Assembly: GCF_001644665.1 (NCBI RefSeq)
Contig: NZ_CP011393.1
Coordinates: 496,001 to 560,000, forward strand
Reading direction: 5' to 3'
DNA from: Fervidobacterium pennivorans
GTDB taxonomy: Bacteria > Thermotogota > Thermotogae > Thermotogales > Fervidobacteriaceae
Length of the DNA: 64,000 bases
In this document: in pieces, positions 10,520-18,533 of the stretch
Layout: each line of letters starts with the position of its first letter
Numbering within the stretch: position 1 is the first letter of the stretch
Position numbers and translations under genes: made by a program
The notes under the pieces: model-generated
What the model was told of the DNA's origin: nothing
Databases searched by the model: none
The model's input: the letters and a program-made list of their open reading frames with translations, nothing else

Positions 10520-10552
10520 ATTAATCACACTACATATTAAGGAGGGATAGCT

Positions 10553-12079
10553 ATGAAGCGATATTTTGTTATACTTTTGTTGTTAGTGAGTTTACTTGTT
10601 CTCGCGGTAAGGATTACAGTGTTCCACATTAACGACACTCACGGACATGCTTGGCCATTTACAGACTCTGCAGGAAATATCATAGGTGGTTTTTCAACCG
10701 TTGCCACAATGATTGATGCAGAAAGAAAGGTCAATCCTCACGTTCTCTTCTTACATGCGGGAGATATAAACACAGGTGTTCCTGAATCGGACTTATTAAA
10801 TGCTCTACCCGACATATTTGTCCTGAATAGAATGAAACTCGATGCTGTTGCGGTTGGTAACCACGAATTTGACAAGCCAAGAGAAGTGCTTTTCAAACAA
10901 ATAAGCTGGGCGAAGTTCCCATTTTTAAGTGCAAACATTTACAAAGATGGAAAGCCATTCTTTACGCCTTACATAATTAAAAACATTGGCGGAGTAAGAG
11001 TGGCAATTGTAGGTTTCACAACCGAGCACACGAAGATACTTGAAGGTCCAAATTCCGAAGATTTGGAATTCAAGAACGTAATTGAAGTTGCAAAAACACT
11101 GATTCCGGAAATCAGGAAACAAGCAGATATTGTAATTGCATTAACACACCTTGGCGTTGGTCAAGGTTATTCGGAACTTTACACAACCGCTGACCAATTG
11201 GCTCAGCAAGTTTCTGGCATTGATTTAATAATCGATGGTCACAGTCACACAAATCTTACTCAACCTATAGTAGTTAACGGAGTTCCTATAGTTCAGGCAT
11301 TCGAATGGGCAAAGGTGTTGGGAAGAGCTGATATTTACTTCGAAGATGGGAAAGTTACGAAAATAGAATGGCAAGCAATACCCGTGGTTCAAGCAAAGGT
11401 TGTTGGAAAAGATGAAGCAGGCAAAAATGTATACCAGGTAATTACTCCTGAAGCGTCATATGTAAAAACAGCTCTCGATTATTTCAAAAAACTCGGTGGA
11501 GCAAAACTTGATACAGTAATTGGTTATACAGAAATCCTACTGAACGGGGAACGTGCAGATGTTAGGTCCAAGACAACAAACCTCGCTAATCTCATAACAG
11601 ATGCTATGCTTTGGAAAACGGGAGCAGATGTAGCACTTACAAATGGTGGAGGGATAAGAGCTTCTATTAAACCTGGTGAGATTAAGATAAGAGATGTCCT
11701 AACAGTGCTCCCATTTGGAAACACATTGTATGTGTTTGAAATGAAAGGCTCAGACCTTCTCAAAGTCTTTGAATATGCTGCATCAGTTCCAAACGGACAG
11801 GGTGCGTTCTTACAAGTCGCCGGTGCAACGTGGAAGGCAGAGGGAGGCAAACTTGTTGAAGTACTCATCAATGGGAAACCAATAGACCCAGAAAAAGTAT
11901 ATAAGGTAGTCACTAATAACTATATGGCAGCAGGTGGAGATGGATACGCAATGTTAAAAGGTCAGAAAGGATACGACACGTACTACGTCATGGCGGACGT
12001 TGTAGTAGAGTACATCCAAAAGGTCCTCGGCGGAAAGATTACAAGTTACGATGACAAACCAAGAGTTGAAAGAAAATAA
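10553..12079 (+). CDS. Exported 5'-nucleotidase / 2',3'-cyclic phosphodiesterase (UshA family)
   Basis: A 508-residue secreted phosphoesterase. A signal peptide (1-21) is followed by the metallophosphatase domain with HINDTHGH (about 25-32), DINTG, GNHEFD and GHSHT, which supply the two-metal ligands, and then the C-terminal 5'-nucleotidase domain (NGGGIRASI, substrate-stacking region, about 350-500). It would release nucleosides and phosphate from extracellular nucleotides. It is monocistronic: its own promoter lies upstream and a strong terminator follows at 12101. The next genes are NAD salvage genes, which may be chance or a scavenging theme. Confidence 0.9.
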   Translation: MKRYFVILLLLVSLLVLAVRITVFHINDTHGHAWPFTDSAGNIIGGFSTVATMIDAERKVNPHVLFLHAGDINTGVPESDLLNALPDIFVLNRMKLDAVAVGNHEFDKPREVLFKQISWAKFPFLSANIYKDGKPFFTPYIIKNIGGVRVAIVGFTTEHTKILEGPNSEDLEFKNVIEVAKTLIPEIRKQADIVIALTHLGVGQGYSELYTTADQLAQQVSGIDLIIDGHSHTNLTQPIVVNGVPIVQAFEWAKVLGRADIYFEDGKVTKIEWQAIPVVQAKVVGKDEAGKNVYQVITPEASYVKTALDYFKKLGGAKLDTVIGYTEILLNGERADVRSKTTNLANLITDAMLWKTGADVALTNGGGIRASIKPGEIKIRDVLTVLPFGNTLYVFEMKGSDLLKVFEYAASVPNGQGAFLQVAGATWKAEGGKLVEVLINGKPIDPEKVYKVVTNNYMAAGGDGYAMLKGQKGYDTYYVMADVVVEYIQKVLGGKITSYDDKPRVERK

Positions 12080-12100
12080 AACCAAAAAAACAAAATCTAC

Positions 12101-12129
12101 GGGCGGGGTTGCAACCCGCCCTTTTTATT
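12101..12129 (+). terminator. Intrinsic terminator after the 5'-nucleotidase
   Basis: GGGCGGG (12101-12107) pairs with CCCGCCC (12115-12121), closing a short loop, followed by TTTTTATTT. A textbook rho-independent terminator. Confidence 0.9.
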
Positions 12130-12161
12130 TCTTCTCACCTTCAGATAAGTTGTGGCTGATA

Positions 12162-12190
12162 TTAACTTTCTCTGTAAAATATTGTATAAT
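12162..12190 (+). promoter_or_regulatory. Promoter of niaR-pncA
   Basis: TTAACT (12162-12167), 17 nt, TATAAT (12185-12190). The start site would fall just before the ribosome binding site, giving a very short leader. Confidence 0.65.
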
Positions 12191-12208
12191 AGATTCGAGG
12201 TGATGCGT

Positions 12209-12733
12209 ATGGAAAGAAAGTATCAAATTTTGGAACTGCTCAAGAAAAGTAAGACGCCAGTCAAAGGCAAATACTTAGCAGAACTCTTTGATGTGAGTAG
12301 GCAGATTATAGTTTCTGACATTGCGCAGTTGAGAGAAGAGGGGCATAAGATAGTTGCCACGAGAGATGGTTACCTTTACGATGCAGGAAACAAGGTGCGA
12401 AGGGTTGTTGCTGTGAAGCACTCACCTAAGGACATACACGACGAACTTAGACGAATAGTCGAAAATGGTGGCAAAGTCTTGGACGTTATCGTTGAACATC
12501 CTGTGTATGGGGAAATTATTGGAAGGATAGATGTTTCAACTCTTGACGAAGTGGAGAAATTTGTTTCCCTCCTAGCTTCGAGCGGTACGAAACCGCTTTC
12601 TGAGATTTCAAACGGTGTACACCTTCATACCATAGAAGCCCCAGATGGGGAGACTATGGAAAAGATACTTAAAGCAATTAGTAAGTACAGACTTTCAAAA
12701 AGTGATGCAAAGAAGGATGAAAAAACAGAATGA
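12209..12733 (+). CDS. niaR: NiaR, niacin-responsive transcriptional repressor
   Basis: A 174-residue regulator with an N-terminal winged helix-turn-helix (VKGKYLAELFDVSRQIIVSD, residues 17-36) and a C-terminal 3H domain whose three conserved histidines can be seen in KHSPKD, VEHPVYG and NGVHLHTI; they bind Ni2+ in the Thermotoga homologue TM1602. NiaR represses NAD synthesis and niacin uptake genes when niacin or nicotinamide is abundant. The start is placed at ATG 12209, 8 nt after GAGG; the longer frame back to 12152 begins upstream of the promoter -10. pncA follows 27 nt later in the same transcript, tying the regulator to NAD salvage. Confidence 0.9.
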   Translation: MERKYQILELLKKSKTPVKGKYLAELFDVSRQIIVSDIAQLREEGHKIVATRDGYLYDAGNKVRRVVAVKHSPKDIHDELRRIVENGGKVLDVIVEHPVYGEIIGRIDVSTLDEVEKFVSLLASSGTKPLSEISNGVHLHTIEAPDGETMEKILKAISKYRLSKSDAKKDEKTE

Positions 12734-12760
12734 GTAATTCATCTGACGGGAGGTGCTAAG

Positions 12761-13285
12761 ATGGAGGCATTGTTGATAGTTGATTTGCAAAATGATTTTG
12801 CAAAACCAGGTGGTGCTCTTTATTTTCCAGGTGCCGAGAACGTTATCCCTCCGATTGTTGAGTTAGCAAAAGAATTCAAGAAAAGAGGCTTGTCAATTAT
12901 ATATACAAGAGATTGGCACGAGGACAACGACTACGAGTTTAGCATATGGGGTGTCCATTGCTTGCACGATACAAAAGGAAGTGAGATTGTGGATGAGCTA
13001 AAAGAAGTATTAGATGGGTATGAAAAAGCTTATGAAATAAAGAAAAGCAGGTACTCTGCGTTTTACGGAACTAATCTTGAGAACTTGCTCAGAGAATTGG
13101 ATATTAGAAAAGTCTACGTCGGCGGACTTGTAACTCATATATGCGTTCTGTTTACTGTTGAAGAATTGAGGAATCGAGGTATAGAAACAGTTGTATATTC
13201 TACATGCGTCGACAGTTTCGACAAAGAAATGCACAATTTTGCACTGCGCGAGATGGAGGAAGTTTTGCTTGCAAAGGTCATTTAG
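12761..13285 (+). CDS. pncA: Nicotinamidase
   Basis: PncA hydrolyses nicotinamide to nicotinate in NAD salvage. The 174-residue isochorismatase-fold protein shows the catalytic triad elements Asp (IVDLQNDF, residue 8), Lys (KKSRYSAF, near 93) and Cys (VTHICVL, near 127), and the metal site DWHEDND near 51. Co-transcription with niaR supports nicotinamidase over other cysteine hydrolases. GGGAGG precedes the ATG. Confidence 0.92.
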   Translation: MEALLIVDLQNDFAKPGGALYFPGAENVIPPIVELAKEFKKRGLSIIYTRDWHEDNDYEFSIWGVHCLHDTKGSEIVDELKEVLDGYEKAYEIKKSRYSAFYGTNLENLLRELDIRKVYVGGLVTHICVLFTVEELRNRGIETVVYSTCVDSFDKEMHNFALREMEEVLLAKVI

Positions 13286-13402
13286 GCAGTTCTTGAAAGC
13301 GTAATCAATCTTAATCCAATGTTAATTGTACTTATCTAAAAGTATGTTAAACTTACTTAGCATGTGCATACGAACATAAGATACGCACAGATATTTTTTC
13401 CG

Positions 13403-13508
13403 CTCCTTTCTCCTTGCGTGTGAGGTAATCCACCCAACTAACCTGACAAGTAAGACGGCAAGGTGAGGGGTGGAAATTTCTAAATCCCGCAGGGAAGAAA
13501 GGTAGGAG
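13403..13508 (+). promoter_or_regulatory. Structured 5' leader of the DEAD-box helicase gene
   Basis: The 228-nt gap before the helicase holds a G/C-richer block with interleaved complementary segments. CCTTGC (13412-13417) pairs with GCAAGG (13458-13463), and TCCACCC (13429-13435) pairs with GGGTGGA (13468-13474); the order is that of an H-type pseudoknot. CTCC+TTTC (13403-13410) can pair with GAAA (13497-13500) and GGAG (13505-13508), which would mask the ribosome binding site, and TCCC-GCA-GGGA (13485-13495) is a small hairpin. I do not recognise it as a known riboswitch. A cis-regulatory RNA controlling the helicase is inference. Confidence 0.5.
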
Positions 13509-13513
13509 TAGAT

Positions 13514-15160
13514 ATGAAGAACACAGATGTTACGAAAAGCGTTGAAAGAGGAAGTGGTTTCGAAGTTTTTAGCTTAAGTGAGGAAACACTCTTAGCTATT
13601 GAGAAGAAAGGTTATACTCAACCCACTGAAATTCAGAAGTTGGTGCTTCCTGTCGCTCTTGGGACTGATAAAGATATAATCGCTCAAGCTCAGACTGGAA
13701 CAGGAAAGACAGCGGCATTTGTGATACCAATACTTGAACGTATCGACTTTAAGGTAGATAAGAGTATCAAAGCGTTGATAGTCACACCTACAAGAGAATT
13801 AGCACTTCAGATATACGAGGAGATAAAAAGCCTGAGAGGGAATCGTAAGATTAAAGTGGCCACGGTTTATGGAGGACAATCGATGGAACGACAACTTAAA
13901 GACCTAGCAAAAGGTGTAGATATTGTTGTTGGAACACCTGGAAGATTGCTTGACCATATAAATCGCAAAACGCTCGATTTGTCCAATGTGAAGTACTTGG
14001 TATTAGATGAAGCTGACAGAATGCTTGACATGGGATTTTTGGATGATGTGCTTGAGATAATTAAACAAACACCTGAAACCAAGCGCACATTTCTCTTTTC
14101 AGCAACAATGCCGAAAGAAATAGTAAGCATTGCAAGAAAATTCATGAAGGATTATGAACATATATCCACTGTAAAAGAAGAACTCACAACAGAGAATGCA
14201 GAACAGCTTTACTTCGAAGTTGAAGAGGGCGATAAGTTACCACTCTTGTGTAGAATAATTGATATGAATCCTGAGTTCTATGGTATTGTCTTCTGCCAGA
14301 CAAAAGTCGAAGTCGATGAGATTGCTAAGAAACTGTCGGACCTGGGGTATAACGCAGATGGGTTGCACGGTGATTATTCACAATCTCAAAGGGAACGAGT
14401 GCTTGATAAATTTAGAAAAAAGCAGTTGAACATACTTGTTACTACGGATGTTGCGGCAAGGGGAATAGATATAGAAGGACTCACCCATGTCATCAATTAC
14501 TCTGTTCCAAGAGATCCGGAATACTATGTACACAGGATAGGTCGAACGGGAAGAGCAGGGAAGAAAGGACTTGCAATTACTTTCGTAACAAGGAGCGATT
14601 ACTATCATTTTACTAGAGTAAAGAGATTCGCAAAGGCAGAGATAGTAAAGGATAAAATCCCCTTGGTTGAAGATATACTTAACAGGCAATTAGAAAGTGT
14701 TATCAATAACATCAGGAAAGAATCATACGTTTCGAATGAACTCTTCAGACAAGTCGCTCAAAAATTGATTGAAGAGATAGGACCTACAGAAGCAGTTGAA
14801 ATGTTACTTCATACCCTTTTAAAAGAGAAGATAGATATTACACGTTATGGAAACATAAAAGTGAAGGATTTTTCAAAACACTCAGAGAATAACTCGACTG
14901 TGAGGTTATTTGTGGCACTTGGTTCTTCTAAAGGTTTGGATAAAAAGAGGCTTGTTGAATACATATCTGAAAAAACGGGTATTGAACCAAAAAACATAAA
15001 CAACGTGCGAGTCTTTGAGACATATTCTTTCATAGACGTTAACGAAGCCGATGCAGATATTATTATGAGGACTCTAAACAAGACCACAGGAAAGAGTGGA
15101 AAATATTCGAAATCCTCCAAACCTTTAGTTCAGAAGGCACGAGAAAAGAAATCGAATTGA
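13514..15160 (+). CDS. DEAD-box RNA helicase with a DbpA/CsdA-type RNA-binding domain
   Basis: A 548-residue ATP-dependent RNA helicase of the DeaD/CsdA type. Visible motifs: Q motif GYTQPTEIQ (33-41), Walker A AQTGTGKT (59-66), PTREL, TPGR, DEAD, SAT, then ARGID and HRIGRTGRAG in the second RecA domain (to about 370). A C-terminal DbpA/CsdA RRM-like domain (about 452-520) and a basic tail follow. Homologues help ribosome assembly and mRNA unwinding at low temperature. It has a long structured leader and its own terminator, so it is a single-gene unit, probably regulated in cis. Confidence 0.93.
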   Translation: MKNTDVTKSVERGSGFEVFSLSEETLLAIEKKGYTQPTEIQKLVLPVALGTDKDIIAQAQTGTGKTAAFVIPILERIDFKVDKSIKALIVTPTRELALQIYEEIKSLRGNRKIKVATVYGGQSMERQLKDLAKGVDIVVGTPGRLLDHINRKTLDLSNVKYLVLDEADRMLDMGFLDDVLEIIKQTPETKRTFLFSATMPKEIVSIARKFMKDYEHISTVKEELTTENAEQLYFEVEEGDKLPLLCRIIDMNPEFYGIVFCQTKVEVDEIAKKLSDLGYNADGLHGDYSQSQRERVLDKFRKKQLNILVTTDVAARGIDIEGLTHVINYSVPRDPEYYVHRIGRTGRAGKKGLAITFVTRSDYYHFTRVKRFAKAEIVKDKIPLVEDILNRQLESVINNIRKESYVSNELFRQVAQKLIEEIGPTEAVEMLLHTLLKEKIDITRYGNIKVKDFSKHSENNSTVRLFVALGSSKGLDKKRLVEYISEKTGIEPKNINNVRVFETYSFIDVNEADADIIMRTLNKTTGKSGKYSKSSKPLVQKAREKKSN

Positions 15161-15172
15161 CGATGTTTAATT

Positions 15173-15201
15173 AAAAAGGCTCGCACAAGCGAGCCTTTTT
15201 T
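15173..15201. terminator. Bidirectional intrinsic terminator
   Basis: AAAAAGGCTCGC and GCGAGCCTTTTTT form a near-perfect stem with ACAA loop, with A/T runs on both sides. It can end the helicase transcript on plus and the UPF0173 transcript on minus. Confidence 0.92.
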
Positions 15202-15210
15202 GATTATCAG

Positions 15211-15897
15211 TTACTGTTGACACTCGATTGTTTCACCCGGTTTCATAATAACACACTTGACTCCTATCTTTTCTGCTTCTGTTTTGAATTTTTCGGGATC
15301 TGCTTTGATGATGTCCCAAGTGTTGTAGTGTATTGGAACAACTACCTTTGGTTTTATCATTTCAACAGCTGTTATTGCGTCTTCTACGTCCATGACAAAA
15401 TTCCCACCAATTGGTAGGAACGCAAGATCTACACCTTTAATTAACTCCATCTCCTTTGTCAGTCCTGTGTCACCTGCATGGTATATGGTTTTGCCTTCTG
15501 CTTTTATCAAAAAGCCACAGGGATTACCTCCGTAAATAACCTTGTCTCCATCATGTATGCCGGAACCATGGATGGCAGGTGTCAGTTTCACTTTGCCAAA
15601 TTCAAAATAGTAAACCCCTCCAACGTGCATTGGATGAACTTTGCAGCCTTTTGACTGCAAATAGCTGCATAGCTCGAAATTTGCAATAACAGTGGCGCCG
15701 TACTTCTTTGCCAATTCAACAGTATCGCCTAAATGGTCACCATGACCGTGAGTCACAAGGATGTAGTCTAACTTTGGCAGTTCAAATTCCCTTGGATAAA
15801 CTGGGTTACCGCTGATAAATGGGTCGATAATTACGTTGTACTTTCCTTCGATTTCACTAATCAATACGGCTGCGTGTCCTAAGAACGTTACCTTCAT
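15211..15897 (-). CDS. Metal-dependent hydrolase, UPF0173 family (metallo-beta-lactamase fold)
   Basis: A 228-residue cytoplasmic MBL-fold hydrolase. It has [11 protein letters not shown] at the N-terminus, the zinc motif [10 protein letters not shown] (H-x-H-x-D-H, near residue 49), a later His in AIHGSG, the bridging Asp in YHAGDTG, and the final His in VVPIHYNTW. The substrate of UPF0173 proteins is unknown. Start ATG 15897 follows GGGGGTGAAAGG. A deleted IS copy begins only 24 nt upstream, so the original promoter has been displaced or replaced by IS sequence. Confidence 0.88.
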   Translation of the reverse strand: MKVTFLGHAAVLISEIEGKYNVIIDPFISGNPVYPREFELPKLDYILVTHGHGDHLGDTVELAKKYGATVIANFELCSYLQSKGCKVHPMHVGGVYYFEFGKVKLTPAIHGSGIHDGDKVIYGGNPCGFLIKAEGKTIYHAGDTGLTKEMELIKGVDLAFLPIGGNFVMDVEDAITAVEMIKPKVVVPIHYNTWDIIKADPEKFKTEAEKIGVKCVIMKPGETIECQQ

Positions 15898-15920
15898 ACC
15901 TTTCACCCCCATCCAAGACT

Positions 15921-16310
15921 GATAATGTTAACTAAAAGTATTGAAACTTTCCAAAAACCGCATTATCCTTTAAAGAGGGGACACCCCCCCCAACCAACTT
16001 TTGACAAAGGAGGTATCCCGATATGAACAACTCAACACTCTCTTGTCCCAAATGCGGTTCTACCAGCTTGTACAAAAATGGTCATGACAAATACGGTAAC
16101 CAACAATTCCTTTGCAAACTCTGCCATCATTCCTTCAAACTTTCCCATTCTCACAAACGCAAAAACTTCTCTTTCCATTATCCCAAATGCACTTCTTGTG
16201 GTAGGTCTAAGGCTTTTGTGTAGTGCAGAATCTTTGGAAAACGCACAATGGTAATATCAATCTCATTCTTTCACAATTACACTCTTTCATCACTACAAGT
16301 TAACACTATC
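15921..16310 (+). mobile_element. Internally deleted IS copy (about 390 bp)
   Basis: This is a deletion derivative of the full element at 49139-50197. It keeps the left terminal inverted repeat GATAATGTTAACT, the leader with a GGGG/CCCC hairpin, the first part of the transposase and the right end AGTTAACACTATC. About 670 bp between the second CxxC of the zinc region and the transposase 3' end are missing. It is flanked by CAAGACT on both sides (15914-15920 and 16310-16316), a target-site duplication of about 7 bp. Without the catalytic core it could only move in trans. Confidence 0.92.
16023..16223 (+). pseudogene. Truncated transposase (zinc-finger part only)
   Basis: A 66-residue remnant. 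The first 60 residues are almost identical to the N-terminus of the complete transposase, including the C-x2-C pairs at 8/11, 31/34 and 56/59; then the deletion junction adds RSKAFV and a stop. All of the DDE catalytic region is gone. If translated, it would be a free DNA-binding domain that could compete with the full transposase at the inverted repeats; that is speculation. Confidence 0.85.
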
Positions 16311-16328
16311 AAGACTTTTTGGCATCTT

Positions 16329-16778
16329 TCATTCATACAAGACAGCTTTAATCATAGCAGGCTCTAACCTGAATTTTGACCCCTTACCTTGCAAAAAGTG
16401 GTGAGCAGCAAGCAAATGAATAGATAACTCACTGAACATAAGCTCTTTACCGTTATTCAAATTCTTTACTAACGCTACTCTTTTTCTAAAAATCCCATCT
16501 TGGAATGGACATGGTAAAAATCCCCTCGCCTCGTCTACTCGTATCTCCCATTTTTCATATTTTATAGGTTCTCCTAAACCTTTCAACCCCTCTTTCATGA
16601 GTTTTCTCATAAGCTTGGCTACTTCAACAAAATCTAAACCGAGGTATTGAAACTCTTCTTCGTCAGCAGTGATTATGTCTACAATATTTCTGTCGTCATC
16701 TCCCAAAAATCCATCTGCTGTAATCTTTCCTGGTTTCATGTTTTCTTGTGCTTTAATATACTTGGGAGTCATTTTCAT
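16329..16778 (-). CDS. Uncharacterised protein at the end of the nqr operon
   Basis: A 149-residue soluble protein I do not recognise. It has no signal peptide, membrane helix or cysteine cluster (one Cys in LPCPFQDG); notable segments are GFLGDDDRNIVDIITADEEEF, split by acidic residues, and HLLAAHHFLQGKG. It follows nqrF by 21 nt with its own GGGGGG site, so it is the last gene of the nqrBCDEF transcript. Possible roles include assembly or regulation of the complex. It is far too short, and wrong in sequence, to be NqrA. The deleted IS sits just downstream. Confidence 0.7.
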   Translation of the reverse strand: MKMTPKYIKAQENMKPGKITADGFLGDDDRNIVDIITADEEEFQYLGLDFVEVAKLMRKLMKEGLKGLGEPIKYEKWEIRVDEARGFLPCPFQDGIFRKRVALVKNLNNGKELMFSELSIHLLAAHHFLQGKGSKFRLEPAMIKAVLYE

Positions 16779-16799
16779 TTCGATCCCCCCTATCGTTAA

Positions 16800-17909
16800 T
16801 TATGCAAACTTGTCGTAGTAAACATCCTTTATGCCGTACTTATCAAAGACTTGAACACAAGCGTTTATCATCCCTGGACTGCCACACAAATACCCTTCTT
16901 TTGGTGTGTCTTGTGGTATAACTGTTGCCAAGTACTTGTCCAAAACGTTTGTTATGAGACCAGTTTCGCCTTGCCAGTCATCTTCTGGAAGAGGATCTGA
17001 GAGAGCAGGGATGAAATGAAACTTTGGCCACCTCTTTTCAAGTTCTTGGAACAACTCCACGTAATAAAGGTCTCGTTTGCTACGTGCACCAAAGAAATAC
17101 CACACATTTCTCTCTGTTATTCCGCGTTCCCACATGTCAAGTATAATAGATTTTATAGGTGCCATTCCGCTTCCACCGGCAACCATTATCATATCAGCGT
17201 TCGTTTCTCTCATATAGAATTCACCGAAAGGTCCAACTACTTCGACCACATCTCCTTCTTTCATATATTTATGCACGTAAGTCGTTGCAATTCCACCTGG
17301 AACTAATCTTATTAATAACTCAATATGGTTCTTGTCGCTGGGCGAGGAAGATATAGAATATGCCCTTTGTGTAGGTTCTTTAATGTTCTCATATGGCGGA
17401 ATAACTAATTGGACATACTGACCTGCCTTAAAGTTTATCTCGTTAGGTTCCACTAAACGGATTCTGAGTTCCTTGATATCGTAAGTTACATCTTTAATAC
17501 TCTCAACAATACCCCTAAACTTTTTGATGTTGAAAAGCTCTTCTGGCAAATATATTTTTATGTCTTTTTTCAATTTTATCTGACAAGCCAACCTTATATT
17601 TTCAGCCATTTCTTCTTTTGACATATAAGGTAGTTCGGTTGGTAGATGAGGACCAACGTCAGATAACACTTTCACTTTACAGGCACCACAACTACCTCTT
17701 CCACCACATGCAGAAGGAACGAATATCCCGGCTGAGCTAAGTGTATGGAGAAGAGGTGCTCCACCTTTCACTTTTAACTTCTTCTTTCCGTTATTAATAT
17801 CAATTTCTACTTCTCCGTAGTTGTTGACAACGCCATCAACAATGACTATCATCAAAGCCAAAGCAGAACTAATTATTGATACCACCAAAGGGGCAACGAT
17901 TATTTCCAT
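16800..17909 (-). CDS. nqrF: NQR-type NADH dehydrogenase subunit F (2Fe-2S/FAD)
   Basis: NqrF is the electron-input subunit of the Na+-translocating NADH:quinone reductase. Visible in order: one N-terminal membrane helix (5-28), a 2Fe-2S ferredoxin domain with Cys 68, 74, 77 and 109 (CGGRGSCGAC and RLACQ), an FAD domain with RAYSISSSP, and an NAD domain with MVAGGSGMAPIKS and the terminal YLCGSPGMINACV. At 369 residues it is shorter than the Vibrio protein (about 408). The start is ATG 17909 behind GGTGGTGAT, rather than GTG 17921 inside that site. It is preceded by nqrE, 27 nt away. Confidence 0.92.
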   Translation of the reverse strand: MEIIVAPLVVSIISSALALMIVIVDGVVNNYGEVEIDINNGKKKLKVKGGAPLLHTLSSAGIFVPSACGGRGSCGACKVKVLSDVGPHLPTELPYMSKEEMAENIRLACQIKLKKDIKIYLPEELFNIKKFRGIVESIKDVTYDIKELRIRLVEPNEINFKAGQYVQLVIPPYENIKEPTQRAYSISSSPSDKNHIELLIRLVPGGIATTYVHKYMKEGDVVEVVGPFGEFYMRETNADMIMVAGGSGMAPIKSIILDMWERGITERNVWYFFGARSKRDLYYVELFQELEKRWPKFHFIPALSDPLPEDDWQGETGLITNVLDKYLATVIPQDTPKEGYLCGSPGMINACVQVFDKYGIKDVYYDKFA

Positions 17910-17936
17910 ACTTATCACCACCCAACATCACTATAA

Positions 17937-18533
17937 TCACTGAACGTTTATCATACCGGCAAAGCCGATAAATGCCATTGCCATTATCCCAATGGTGATA
18001 AGCGTTATACCAACACCCTTAAGCGGAGCTGGAACTGGCGCATTTTCTGTCTTCTTTCTGATAGCTGCAAGAAGAACAATTGCAAGCCACCAGCCAATTC
18101 CACTACCGAGTCCAAAAAAGACAGATTGAATGAAGGAATAGTTTCTAAGTTGCATAAACAAAGCTACACCGAGAATCGCACAGTTAACTGTTATTAAGGG
18201 TAGAAAAATACCAAGGACCATGTAAAGATTGGGTGAAACTCTGTCTATTATCATCTCAAGAACTTGGACAACGGCTGCTATTACGATGATGTAGATTATG
18301 TATCTAAGATAACCTATATCTAGAGGGGTTATCACGTATCTTTCTAGAATCCAGTTAAGTCCAGTTGTTATTGTCATAACAAGCGTTACTGCAATGCCTA
18401 AGCCATTGGAAGATTTCAAATCCTTCGAAATGGAAATAAACGAACACATTCCTAGAAAGTTTGTGAGTAGTATGTTACTAGTAAAAATGGAAGCGAAAAA
18501 TAACACTAATGGATTAATGTTAGGATAAATCAT
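17937..18533 (-). CDS. nqrE: NQR subunit E
   Basis: A 198-residue six-helix membrane subunit, exactly the family length. It carries FLGMCSF in helix 1 and IFLPLITVNCAILG in helix 4, whose cysteines hold the membrane 2Fe-2S centre shared with NqrD. The FLGMC form and the GSGIGWWLAIVLLAAIR segment point to NqrE rather than the paralogous RnfA. The start codon overlaps the nqrD stop (ATGA), so translation is coupled. Confidence 0.92.
   Translation of the reverse strand: MIYPNINPLVLFFASIFTSNILLTNFLGMCSFISISKDLKSSNGLGIAVTLVMTITTGLNWILERYVITPLDIGYLRYIIYIIVIAAVVQVLEMIIDRVSPNLYMVLGIFLPLITVNCAILGVALFMQLRNYSFIQSVFFGLGSGIGWWLAIVLLAAIRKKTENAPVPAPLKGVGITLITIGIMAMAFIGFAGMINVQ

Noticed and set aside
13403-13513. 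Signal recognition particle RNA or 6S RNA in the leader region
   Set aside because: The conserved SRP apical loop (GGAA tetraloop with its asymmetric loop) is absent and the element runs right into a ribosome binding site, so a cis-leader is the better reading.
15974-15994. Treating the G/C runs as a transcription terminator
   Set aside because: No T tract follows on the plus strand, and it lies within the IS leader just before a ribosome binding site, so I describe it as a leader hairpin.
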